From NCBI GenBank assembly GCA_964454015.1, contig CAYVQF010000015.1, forward strand, positions 1-64,000: a DNA stretch of 64,000 nt, given 5' to 3'. Below are positions 17,503 to 25,881 of this stretch, in pieces. The position numbers and the translations under genes are program-made. Under the pieces are notes generated by a model that worked only from the letters and a program-made list of their open reading frames with translations, was not told where the DNA came from and did not search any database. The number at the start of each line of letters is the position of its first letter. Position 1 is the first letter of the stretch. Origin of the DNA: CAYVQF01 sp964454015 (GTDB taxonomy: Bacteria; Myxococcota_A; Bradymonadia; UBA4248).

Positions 17503-18930
17503 CTACTCAGCCGCCCGCTCTGCGGGGATCTCCCGTCCTCCCTGGCGCAAGAGCAGTCCGGTGACCGTGCCGTCGTCCTCGACGACGAATTGGATCTTTG
17601 CGGGCAACACGCGATAATCGAAGAGCGTCTCCTCTTCGGGATAGAGGCGCAGCGCCGACTGCCCAGTGATCTGGGCCATGAGCGCCCCGTCTTCCAAGGT
17701 GACCGTGAGACTCACCCCTGGGCCGAGCACATAGCGGCCGACATAACGCCGTAAGATCTCCTCGCCGAGGACGATCTCTTGGGGCAGCTCGAAGCGGTAG
17801 GGCTCGCCTGCCAGGAGCCGGATGAGGGCCCACCCCATTTGCTGGGCGATGGGATGGCGGGTGTTGGCGAGTAGCACCACCCCCACCTGCGCCTGTGGAT
17901 CGATGGCGACGAAGGTATAGTAGCCCCCCGTCATGCCATCGTGCCACCGCTGCCCCTGGGCCGAGATGAGCCATCCTAGCCCCATGCTGTGCGCGTTGTC
18001 GAAGGGCCCCTGGTAGGCCATGCTCCGGTCAATGACTGGCGCTAATGGGGATGCCACGCCACCGAGGCAGAGCTGGAGAAAGCGCAGCATGTCTGCGGGG
18101 GTGGAACGCAGCGCCCCAGCCCCTTCGAGGGCGCCGAAGTCCCAAGGAGGTACGGCGCGGCCGTTCTCGTCGTGCCCTTGAATCAGGCGCGCCGCTTGGG
18201 CCGCCGAGAGCGCGATGCCCGTGTCTTCCAAGCCCAAAGGGCCCAGGATCCGCTCGCGCAGTACGGCCTCGTAGGTGCCGCCCCAGTGCTTCGCCACGGC
18301 GAAGCCGAGCAGCCCGGTGCCAAGGTTGGAATAGAGCGCTTGGGTCCCCGGTGCTTGACTCAGGACATGCTCCGCCAAAAAGGCGCTCACTTGTTCCATC
18401 CCAAAATCGAGATAGGGATTCTCCGGGTCGGCGGGCGCGAAGTTGGTTGGCAGGCGCGGCAAGGCGCTGCGATGGGTCGCCAGATCCAGCAGGGTGATCT
18501 CGCGCCCCTGAAAGGTGGGCACGGACATGGTCTGCGGCAGCAGCGCCGCGACCGGGGTGTGGAGCTCGGCCGCGCCCTGGGCCACGAGATCTGCGAGGAG
18601 CAGCGCGGTGAAGACCTTGGTCACCGAGCCGATCTCAAAGACCGTGTCTGGCCCCGGTCTCCCCTGCCCTTCGCCACCTTGGCCATAGCCCATGACGGCC
18701 GTGCCTGAGGGGTGAACAAAGGCGATGGCCATGCCTTTGATCCACCCGCGTTCGACCACCGGCTGCGCCATGACGTCGATGGCCGCCTGTAGCTCTGCCA
18801 AGCTGGTCTGGGGCAGCGGCGTGGCTGGCTCAGGCGCCGGATCCAGAGGCGCTGGAGCGGGCGCCGTCGCACAGGCCGCGAGCACCAAGCACCACAAGAG
18901 CGAGAGCGTTTGCGCTGTGTTCTTGCCCAT
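17503..18930 (-). CDS. Beta-lactamase-fold serine hydrolase, lipoprotein
   Basis: The product is 475 aa from the ATG at 18930 (an in-frame GTG one codon earlier has AAGGAGG at 8-base spacing; the frame opens at 19035). The signal peptide ends in the lipobox LAAC, then a Pro/Ala-rich tether. The catalytic SxxK is SVTK (102-105), the YxN is YSN (200-202), and a late HDGMTGGY replaces the KTG box, as in class C-like esterases and D-alanyl peptidases. It probably sits in the outer or periplasmic face and hydrolyses an ester, peptide or beta-lactam; resistance cannot be concluded. The C-terminal 110 residues form the extra domain common in these proteins. It has no operon partner. Confidence 0.8.
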   Translation of the reverse strand: MGKNTAQTLSLLWCLVLAACATAPAPAPLDPAPEPATPLPQTSLAELQAAIDVMAQPVVERGWIKGMAIAFVHPSGTAVMGYGQGGEGQGRPGPDTVFEIGSVTKVFTALLLADLVAQGAAELHTPVAALLPQTMSVPTFQGREITLLDLATHRSALPRLPTNFAPADPENPYLDFGMEQVSAFLAEHVLSQAPGTQALYSNLGTGLLGFAVAKHWGGTYEAVLRERILGPLGLEDTGIALSAAQAARLIQGHDENGRAVPPWDFGALEGAGALRSTPADMLRFLQLCLGGVASPLAPVIDRSMAYQGPFDNAHSMGLGWLISAQGQRWHDGMTGGYYTFVAIDPQAQVGVVLLANTRHPIAQQMGWALIRLLAGEPYRFELPQEIVLGEEILRRYVGRYVLGPGVSLTVTLEDGALMAQITGQSALRLYPEEETLFDYRVLPAKIQFVVEDDGTVTGLLLRQGGREIPAERAAE

Positions 18931-19090
18931 CACCTTCCAAACCTCCTTGACGAACGCCATGGTTGAGGGTCTTGCGCGCGCAGCCATGGTGCCCTCCGCC
19001 GACACCGGAGAGCGCCTAGTGCTCCGGCTTAGCACCAGGACAAGCAGACACTGCCATTAGACGCAGCGCCCCGGTCCAGTCAATCGGGCG

Positions 19091-19455
19091 CAGATCTCCC
19101 ATCCGGGCGACGCCATGCCAACCCATGATGCATGTTTTTACGTAAATTTACGGTTGTTTACCCCCATCTCCATTCATGGAGAGGGGGGCCAGGGGGGTGA
19201 GGTCCTCCCACGCCGTCCCTGCATTTCCCCCTTAGAGTGCTGGCCAGGGGGGTGAGGTCCTCCCACGCCGGCCAAGATCACCCATCCGGGCGACGCCATG
19301 CCAACCCATACTGCATGTTTTTACGTAAAATTACGCGCGCTTACCCCCATCTCCATTCATGGAGAGGGGGGCCAGGGGGGTGAGGTCCTCCCACGCCGTC
19401 CCTGCATTTCCCCCTTAGAGTGCTGGCCAGGGGGGTGAGGTCCTCCCACGCCGGC
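19091..19455. repeat. Two copies of a 183-bp intergenic repeat (family A)
   Basis: Two units with a period of about 183 bases each contain, in order, GCCATGCCAACCCAT, a CGTAAATTTACG-type palindrome, a stem CCCCATCTCC/GGAGAGGGG around ATTCAT, and two GGCCAGGGGGGTGAGGTCC boxes. They lie between the serine hydrolase and the toxin-antitoxin-like operon. Further copies lie at 20866-21424 and 24356-24927. No gene is seen in 18931-19595. Confidence 0.85.
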
Positions 19456-19520
19456 CAAGATCACCCACCCGGCGGCGCCAAAGCCTGCGAACAGACAAGA
19501 GAGCCCGCGCGGACGGCCCC

Positions 19521-19572
19521 TTGACGTTCTCGAGCCATTACCTAAACTGATCGGGTATCGGATTTACCGATA
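19521..19572 (+). promoter_or_regulatory. Promoter and palindromic operator of the nucleotidyltransferase operon
   Basis: TTGACG (19521-19526) and TAAACT (19543-19548) with a 16-base spacer make a plausible sigma-70 promoter. Just downstream, TATCGG (19556-19561) and CCGATA (19567-19572) form a perfect inverted repeat around ATTTA, placed where a repressor would cover the start of transcription. The next gene starts at 19596. Autoregulation by the HTH partner is an inference. Confidence 0.55.
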
Positions 19573-19595
19573 ACTTCGCCGGCATCGAGAGCAAC

Positions 19596-20135
19596 ATGCT
19601 CCCCCGTCCCACCCTCGAAGCATTTGACCTTTGGCTCCTATCGCGCTCCCTTCAGCTCGAGGCGGTCGTGGTGGGAGGGGCGGCCCTCGCGCTTCTCGGC
19701 GTGACCGAAAGGCAGACCCGCGACGTCGACATCCTGCACCCCTTAGTGTCAGCGGAGGTTGTTCTGGCCGCGCGTGACTTTGCTGTGCACCTGCGCACCC
19801 AGGGGGTCGAGTTGGCCGACGACTGGCTCAACAACGGCCCGCTCCAACTCGCCGAGGTGCTGCCGGAAGGGTGGCGACTTCGTGTTCGCCCCGCGTTCGA
19901 GGGCGCCGCGCTGCGGCTCTCCGTGCTCGGGCGTGCCGACCTCCTCAAGTCCAAGCTCTTCGCGCTGTGTGACCGTGGCACCGACCTTGCCGACTGTATC
20001 GCCCTCGCGCCGGTAGCCCACGAGCTCGACGAAGCTACGCCGTGGCTCGTGCAGCAGGACGCGAACCCTCTGTGGCCGGACCACGTCCGGGCCACCCTGG
20101 CCCATCTGCAGCGGAGGCTCGACCATGGCCTTTAG
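19596..20135 (+). CDS. Nucleotidyltransferase-fold protein (DUF6036/AbiEii-like), toxin-antitoxin type
   Basis: The product is 179 aa. The N-terminal half has the minimal nucleotidyltransferase pattern: VVVGGAALALLG, then TRDVDIL with the D-x-D metal ligands. The later segment LGRADLLKSKLFALCDRGTDLADCIAL matches the helical part of DUF6036 proteins. Such enzymes transfer nucleotides to protein or RNA, or act as the antidote or toxin in two-gene modules. It overlaps the next gene by 11 bases, sits behind its own operator, and is flanked by repeats, all typical of a mobile module. Which gene is toxic cannot be read from sequence. Confidence 0.7.
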   Translation: MLPRPTLEAFDLWLLSRSLQLEAVVVGGAALALLGVTERQTRDVDILHPLVSAEVVLAARDFAVHLRTQGVELADDWLNNGPLQLAEVLPEGWRLRVRPAFEGAALRLSVLGRADLLKSKLFALCDRGTDLADCIALAPVAHELDEATPWLVQQDANPLWPDHVRATLAHLQRRLDHGL

Positions 20136-20844
20136 TCGACCCTCGGCGCTGCGCGATCGTCCCGACGCCGCAGCTCTCACCCGCGCCATGGCTGGCATCG
20201 GGATGAACTTCGCCGTGACGCCGGACCTGGATGCGCCGATAGAGGAGACGCTCGTGCACGCATCGTCGCTCGGCATGGACGAGGGCGACCTGCGTGTGCT
20301 CTCGGTCCTCACCACCTGGCTCGGCGTCCATGCCTCGCGTGTCAACGCCGATCGATTGGTACGCTGTGTTTTGGCGCACCCGTCGACGCGGGTGCGAGCA
20401 TACTGGGCCGCCGTCGCTTGCTGGCTCGGCAAGGACCGCCGCTTCGCGCGGCTCGCGCAACGCCACGATGGGCTGGCGCTCGATCTCCTGCCCGTCGGCA
20501 CGGATCTCCAGCTCGCCCGGCGCGGCGAGGATGCACGCTTCGTCGGCTCGGCCCTCCGCGTTCCGGCCGGCACCCTCCGCGATCGTGACGCCGACGTCCT
20601 GTCACCCGAGTCCTTGATTCGTCAGCACGCCGGCTACTGCAACCGCGTCCGCATGGGACCAACGTGGCGCGCCGACGTTTGGACCATCCTCGAACGCTCC
20701 CCCGAGATGAGCGTCGCCGAAGTGGCGCGCCGTGCGGGCTGTTCCTTTGCGGCGGCGTGGCAAGTGGTGCAGGACTTCAGGCTGCTCCACGCGTCTGAGC
20801 GAGGAGCGGAAGGGGGAGGCCTCGTTCGAAGGGCTAAGCCCTGA
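20125..20844 (+). CDS. Partner protein with C-terminal helix-turn-helix (putative antitoxin/regulator)
   Basis: The product is 239 aa, starting 11 bases before the stop of the nucleotidyltransferase gene, so translation is coupled. The first 185 residues are helical without a named family (DAPIEETLVHASSLG, LSVLTTWLGVHASRVNADRLV). The C-terminal part SVAEVARRAGCSFAAAWQVVQ is a clear helix-turn-helix. Its place and HTH suggest it represses the operon through the palindrome at 19556-19572. Partner systems with a DUF6036 enzyme and an HTH gene exist; the equivalence is inferred. Confidence 0.6.
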   Translation: MAFSRPSALRDRPDAAALTRAMAGIGMNFAVTPDLDAPIEETLVHASSLGMDEGDLRVLSVLTTWLGVHASRVNADRLVRCVLAHPSTRVRAYWAAVACWLGKDRRFARLAQRHDGLALDLLPVGTDLQLARRGEDARFVGSALRVPAGTLRDRDADVLSPESLIRQHAGYCNRVRMGPTWRADVWTILERSPEMSVAEVARRAGCSFAAAWQVVQDFRLLHASERGAEGGGLVRRAKP

Positions 20845-20865
20845 GCGCTGACAAGAGCGAACTGT

Positions 20866-21424
20866 CCCACCAGCGCCGGCCAAGATCTCCCACCCGGCGA
20901 CGCCATGTCAACCCGCGATGCATGTTTTTGCGTAAATTTACGCGTGTTTACCCCCATCTCCATTCATGGAGAGGGGGGCCAGGGGGGTGAGGTCCTCCCG
21001 CGCCGGCCAGCCACTCACCTCTCGCGTACGGGCCAGGGGGGTGAGGTCCTCCCGCGCCGGCCCGTGATTTCCCCCTTAGAGTGCTGGCCAGGGGGGTGAG
21101 GTCCTCCCGCGCCGGCCAAGATCTCCCATCCCGCGGTGCCATGCCAACCCACGCTTCATGTTTTTACGTAAAATTACGCACGCTTACCCCCATCTCCATT
21201 CATGGAGAGGGGGGCCAGGGGGGTGAGGTCTCAAGCGCCGTCCCTTCATTTCCCCCTTAGAGTGCTGGCCAGGGGGGTGAGGTCCTCCCGCGCTGGCCAA
21301 GATCTCCCATTCCGCGGTGCCATGCCAACCCATTCTGCATGTTTTTACGTAAAATTACGTGTGTTTACCCCCATCTCCATTCATGGAGAGGGGGGCCAGG
21401 GGGGTGAGGTCCTCCCGCGCCGGC
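20866..21424. repeat. Three further copies of the family A intergenic repeat
   Basis: Units anchored by ATGTCAACCCG / ATGCCAACCCA sequences near 20905, 21140 and 21322 repeat the TTTTTACGTAAAATTACG palindrome, the ATTCAT-looped hairpin and several GGCCAGGGGGGTGAGGTCCT boxes. The first unit holds extra copies of a 55-60 base sub-block. No coding region is supported from 20845 to 21542. Confidence 0.85.
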
Positions 21425-21542
21425 CCCTCTCGCGCCCACCCGCCCGCATACCCTTGCGCTGCGCCGCTTTTGTCCTACATATAGACCCCCAATCGGGCCC
21501 GCGCCCGCACCGGTCCTGACACCAACCACTTTGAGGTCTGCC

Positions 21543-24266
21543 ATGTCCGATGCCCAGCCCCCTAGCCCCCAGCGCTCGCCCGCGTGGCACCACCTGCCCC
21601 TGGCCGAGGTCTTCCAAAGCCTGGAGAGCTCCGAACGCGGGCTGGACACCGCGGCAGCCCAGGAGCGCCTCCAGCGCTATGGACCCAACGTCCTACCTGG
21701 GCGCAAGCCGCCCACCCTGGCGGGCATCTTCCTCCACCAGTTCAAGAGCCCCCTCATCTACATCCTCCTCGCGGCGGGCGTCGTCTCCCTGCTCCTGCAG
21801 GAGTTCACCGATGCCGTCTTCATCGGCATCGTCCTGCTCTTGAACGCCGGCCTGGGCACCTTCCAAGAGTGGAACGCCGAGCGCTCCGCCGCCGCCCTCC
21901 AAGACATGCTCAAGGTCATGGCCAAAGTGCGGCGCGCCGGCCAAGATCTCTCCATCAGCGCCGAGGAGCTGGTCCCCGGCGACCGGGTCTCCCTGGAATC
22001 GGGCGACCGCGTCCCTGCCGACCTCCGCCTCATCGAGCTCAACAACCTCAGCGTCGACGAGTCCTTCCTCACGGGTGAGAACATCGCCCCGGTCAAAATC
22101 CTCGGAGAGCTCGCCGAAGACGCCGCCGTCGGCGACCGCCTCAACATGGCCTTCGCTGGCTCCCAGGTCATGAGCGGGCGCGCCACGGGCGTGGTGGTCG
22201 CTACGGCCCTGGACACCCAAGTGGGGCACATCGCCGCCTCCCTCAGCAGCGCGGGCTCGGCCAAGCCACCCTTGGTCCAACGCATGGAGAAGTTCGCGCA
22301 CCAGATCAGCTACTTCGTCGGCGCCGCCGTGGCCCTCCTCGCCCTCGTCGGCCTGGCCAAGGGGATGGTCCCGGTCGAGGTCTTCTTCCTCGCCGTGGCC
22401 TTGGCCGTCTCGGCCATTCCTGAGGGGCTGCCCGTGGCCATGACCGTCGCCCTGTCCATCGGTGTGCGCCGCATGGCCAAGCGCCACGTCATCGTCCGCA
22501 AGCTGCCTGCCGTCGAAGGCCTGGGGAGCTGCACCTGCATCGCCAGCGACAAGACGGGCACCCTCACGGTGAACCAGCAAACGGTCAAGTTGCTGGGTCT
22601 CGTCGGCCTCGACCAGTTCAGCGTCGCCGGCGAGGGCCTGGCCCCAACCGGCGCGATCAGCGCCGCCGAGGGCAGCCTCGACGCGCGGGCTCGAGCCCAG
22701 CTCGAGCGCTTCGCCCGCGCCGGGGCCCTGTGCAACGAAGGCCACCTGCGCCAAGACGCCGACCAACAGTGGCGCGCCCAGGGCGACGCCATGGACGTGG
22801 CCCTGCTCACCCTGGCCCACAAGGCCGGTGTCGTTCCCGACGACTTGGCCCAGCGTTACCCCAAGGTGGCCGAGATCCCTTACGAGTCGGAGAACAAGTA
22901 CTCCGCCGCCTTCTTCCGCGACGGCGACGCCACCCGCTGCGCCATCAAAGGCGCCCTGGAGACGGTGCTCACCTTCTGTGATCGCGCCGCCGGTCCCGAG
23001 GGCGACCTCCCCCTCGATGTGGCGGCCCTCGAAGCCCAAGCCCTCGCCATGGCCCGCGCCGGTTTCCGCGTCTTGGCCCTCGCCGAGGGCGAGAGCGAGA
23101 CAGCGCCACCGGCCCAGCCTGCGGCGGAGCACATCCCCAAGCTGGCCCTGCTCGGCCTGGCCGCCTTCATGGATCCCCTGCGCCCGGAAGTGCGCGACGC
23201 CGTGGACAAGTGCCAGAGCGCCGGCATCCGGGTGGTGATGATCACGGGCGATCACCCCGCCACGGCCTTCGCTATCGCCAAGGACCTGGGCATCGCTGAA
23301 CAAGCCGATGAGGTGGTCAGCGGGCAGGAGTTGGCAGAGCTCGACGCCGCCTCGGACGCCTTCCGCGCCCGCGTGGCTGGCGCCCGGGTCTTTGCCCGGG
23401 TCGCCCCCCTGCAGAAGCTGGAGATCGTCGACGCCCTCATGCACGAAGGGCATTTCGTCGCCGTCACCGGCGACGGGGTCAACGACGCGCCAGCGCTCAA
23501 GAAAGCCAACGTCGGTATCGCCATGGGCTCGGGCACGGACGTGGCCAAAGACACGGCCGAGCTGGTGGTCACGGACGACAACTTCGCCTCCATCGCCGCC
23601 GGCGTCGAGGAGGGTCGCTTTGCCTACGACAACATCCGCAAGGTGACCTACCTCCTCATCTCCTGCGGGCTCGCCGAGGTCTTGCTCTTCACGGCGGCGC
23701 TCTTGGCCGGGTTGCCCCTGCCGCTGACGGCGGTGCAGCTCTTGTGGCTCAACCTGGTGACCAACGGCATCCAAGACGTGGCCTTGGCCTTCGAGGGCGG
23801 CGAGCCTGGTGCCATGCGGCGTCCGCCGCGGCGGCCCACGGAGGGCATGTTCAACCCCTTGATGATCCAGCAGACCCTCGTCTCGGGCCTGACCATGGGC
23901 GTCGTCGGCTTCGCCACCTGGTATTGGCTCATGGGGATGGGCATGGCCGAAGGCGAGGCGCGTAACCTCCTGCTCTTGTTGATGGTGCTGTGTCAGAACG
24001 TGCACGTGTTCAACGTGCGCTCCGAGTTCACCTCGGCCTTTGGGGTGCCCCTGAGCCGCAACTACATGTTGCTCGGCGGCGTCTTCGTGGCCCACGCCGT
24101 CCACATCGGCGCCACCCTCTTTCCCCCCATGCAGGGGGTGCTCGGCGTCGCACCGATCACGCTACAGCACTGGGGCACCATGTTGGGCTTGGCCTTGGTG
24201 ATGCTGGTGGTCATGGAAATCTTCAAGGCGGTGCGGCCGCGCCTGACGCAGCGCGCGCTGGCCTGA
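21543..24266 (+). CDS. P2-type cation-transporting P-type ATPase (Ca2+-ATPase-like)
   Basis: The product is 907 aa from the ATG at 21543 (GAGGT 6 bases upstream). It pumps a cation across the inner membrane at the cost of ATP. In order: cation ATPase N-terminal domain, M1-M2 helices, actuator with LTGEN (TGES-like loop), M3-M4 with PEGLP, phosphorylation site DKTGTLT with D336, nucleotide-binding domain, VMITGDHP, GDGVNDAPALKKANVGIAMG and six C-terminal helices with NLVTNGIQD. PEGLP and the overall layout place it in the P2 group (Ca2+, Mn2+ or Na+); NLVTNGIQD differs from the NLVTDxxPA of SERCA, so the ion is uncertain. It stands alone between repeat blocks. Confidence 0.9.
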   Translation: MSDAQPPSPQRSPAWHHLPLAEVFQSLESSERGLDTAAAQERLQRYGPNVLPGRKPPTLAGIFLHQFKSPLIYILLAAGVVSLLLQEFTDAVFIGIVLLLNAGLGTFQEWNAERSAAALQDMLKVMAKVRRAGQDLSISAEELVPGDRVSLESGDRVPADLRLIELNNLSVDESFLTGENIAPVKILGELAEDAAVGDRLNMAFAGSQVMSGRATGVVVATALDTQVGHIAASLSSAGSAKPPLVQRMEKFAHQISYFVGAAVALLALVGLAKGMVPVEVFFLAVALAVSAIPEGLPVAMTVALSIGVRRMAKRHVIVRKLPAVEGLGSCTCIASDKTGTLTVNQQTVKLLGLVGLDQFSVAGEGLAPTGAISAAEGSLDARARAQLERFARAGALCNEGHLRQDADQQWRAQGDAMDVALLTLAHKAGVVPDDLAQRYPKVAEIPYESENKYSAAFFRDGDATRCAIKGALETVLTFCDRAAGPEGDLPLDVAALEAQALAMARAGFRVLALAEGESETAPPAQPAAEHIPKLALLGLAAFMDPLRPEVRDAVDKCQSAGIRVVMITGDHPATAFAIAKDLGIAEQADEVVSGQELAELDAASDAFRARVAGARVFARVAPLQKLEIVDALMHEGHFVAVTGDGVNDAPALKKANVGIAMGSGTDVAKDTAELVVTDDNFASIAAGVEEGRFAYDNIRKVTYLLISCGLAEVLLFTAALLAGLPLPLTAVQLLWLNLVTNGIQDVALAFEGGEPGAMRRPPRRPTEGMFNPLMIQQTLVSGLTMGVVGFATWYWLMGMGMAEGEARNLLLLLMVLCQNVHVFNVRSEFTSAFGVPLSRNYMLLGGVFVAHAVHIGATLFPPMQGVLGVAPITLQHWGTMLGLALVMLVVMEIFKAVRPRLTQRALA

Positions 24267-24325
24267 GCCCAGGCCCGCGTTCCCCGGCGCACCCTCATCT
24301 ACAACACTATCAATCGAACCGTACC

Positions 24326-24345
24326 GGCCGACCTATGCGTCGGCC
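24326..24345. repeat. GGCCGAC hairpin, copy 2
   Basis: GGCCGAC (24326-24332) and GTCGGCC (24339-24345) form a 7-bp stem with a 6-base loop, 60 bases after the ATPase stop codon. Same dispersed element as at 5850, here preceded by ATCGAACCGTACC. It may help end the ATPase transcript, although no U-run follows. Confidence 0.6.
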
Positions 24346-24355
24346 GCTTTGGCGA

Positions 24356-24930
24356 CGGCCAAGATCTCCCACCCAGCGGCGCCACGGCAAGCCGTGTTGC
24401 ACGTTTTTGCGTAAAATTACGTACACTTACCCCCCTCTCCATTCATGGAGAGGGGGGCCCGGGGGGTGAGGTCTCAAGCGCTGTCCCGTCATTTCCACCT
24501 CGCGTATGGGCCCGGGGGGTGAGGTCTCAAGCGCCGTCCCGTCATTTCCCCCCTCGCGTATGGGCCCGGGGGGTGAGGTCTCAAGCGCTGTCCCGTCATT
24601 TCCACCTCGCGTATGGGCCCGGGGGGTGAGGTCTCAAGCGCCGTCCCGTCATTTCCCCCCTCGCGTATGGGCCCGNNNNNNNNNNNNNNNNNNNNNNNNN
24701 NNNNNNNNNNNNNNNNNNNNNNNNNNNNNNNNNNNNNNNNNNNNNNNNNNNNNNNNNNNNNNNNNNNNNNNNNNNCCGGGGGGTGAGGTCTCAAGCGCCG
24801 TCCCGTCATTTCCCCCCTCGCGTATGGGCCAGGGGGGTGAGGTCTCAAGCGCCGTCCCGTCATTTCCCCCCTCGCGTATGGGCCCGGGGGGTGAGGTCTC
24901 GAGCGCCGTCCCGTCATTTCCCCCCAAGGT
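24356..24930. repeat. Family A element grading into a 54-bp tandem array
   Basis: After one family A head (GCACGTTTTTGCGTAAAATTACG and the ATTCAT-looped hairpin) come units of about 54 bases built on GGGCCCGGGGGGTGAGGTC plus AAGCGCCGTCCCGTCATTTC, with anchors at 24501, 24555, 24608 and 24662. The array continues after the N run until about 24930. Because 54 is a multiple of three, several frames stay open through it. I do not regard these as coding. Confidence 0.85.
24676..24775. other. Assembly gap (100 N)
   Basis: Exactly 100 undetermined bases interrupt the 54-bp array, so the copy number is unresolved. Confidence 0.95.
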
Positions 24931-24964
24931 TGGCCCCCAAATGGACCGACACATGGGTCGGCCC

Positions 24965-25657
24965 CTACTTTTTGGGCGGCGTGAACTCACGCAGGCTGAA
25001 GCTGGCTTTGCTCGAGGTGCCGCCCCCGAAATCGAAGCTCCCTTCGCTCACTGCCTTGTCATCGACGAAGCAGCGGCGCTCCAGCAGAGAGTCGCCCCCG
25101 GCCATTTCCTCCTCAAAACACCACTGGCCGCTCTCCTGCAAAAGCCGGCTGCGCTGACATTCATTGGGATCTTTGCACTTGGGCCAGTCGCGTTTCTTCA
25201 ACTTGTTGGGCAAAAGCAGCGGCGCAGCCGTCAGCGCCTTGGTCGCCTCTTCGTCCAAGGCGCCGCACTCGGCGAGGTGATGGAGGCCTTTTTTGTCGAA
25301 GCGCCAGCAGCCCGCCACCAAGTCGGCCGGCGTGCGGCCAATGACCGAAGTCGGCGCGCCGACGCAGGCAATGCGGCTCATCCAGGTGCCCTTGGTGCTC
25401 TGCACTTCCACCACGCGACAACGCATCTCGAAGGCTTCCTCCAAGCTGCAACAGACATCGTCACAGACCCAGCCCTCGATGGGGCCGACGCAGTTCGAGG
25501 TCTCCATCTTCCCCTCGAAATGCCAGCGCGCGCCCTCTTGGAAAATGGGCGCCACCGCTTTGGGCGGGTTGGCCCAGGCCACAGCGCTGGCCACCAGGAG
25601 CAGGAGAAACACCGCGCTGCCAACGCCACAAGTCACCATCATTTTTGTTCTTTTCAT
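24965..25657 (-). CDS. Secreted cysteine-rich protein of unknown function
   Basis: The product is 230 aa from the ATG at 25657 with TGAGG 6 bases upstream; the frame opens at 25705. A signal peptide (MKRTKMMVTCGVGSAVFLLLLVASAV..) ends near AWA-N. The mature protein is rich in cysteine, with clusters such as NCVGP, CDDVCCS, CRVVEV, ECG, KCKDPNECQ and CFVDD, suggesting several disulfides in the periplasm or outside the cell. There are no catalytic motifs or family I recognise. The C-terminus ends FTPPKK just before the tandem array. Confidence 0.6.
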   Translation of the reverse strand: MKRTKMMVTCGVGSAVFLLLLVASAVAWANPPKAVAPIFQEGARWHFEGKMETSNCVGPIEGWVCDDVCCSLEEAFEMRCRVVEVQSTKGTWMSRIACVGAPTSVIGRTPADLVAGCWRFDKKGLHHLAECGALDEEATKALTAAPLLLPNKLKKRDWPKCKDPNECQRSRLLQESGQWCFEEEMAGGDSLLERRCFVDDKAVSEGSFDFGGGTSSKASFSLREFTPPKK

Positions 25658-25881
25658 CGCAAACCTCAGAAAAATGAGCCCGCGCCCCGGGCCGGCATCT
25701 CGCACACCTTCCCCTGAGAGTTGACAGGAACGACGGCAAAGTCAAGCCATGACCACGGCTGGGCCGCCACTGCCCCACCATCGCGCCTTGACCCTCGGTG
25801 CGCCCGGCCCTAGGCTCAACGGGCCACCGTTCAGTGCCAGACCCCCTCCCCGGGGTCTGCCCGCCCCTCATGGAGCCCAGC

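Noticed and set aside
21693..24104. 803-aa minus frame opposite the cation ATPase
   Set aside because: Antisense to a motif-complete P-type ATPase; no motif or ribosome site.
24506..25717. 403-aa plus frame beginning in the 54-bp array
   Set aside because: First third is the repeat plus Ns and the rest is antisense to a signal-peptide gene.
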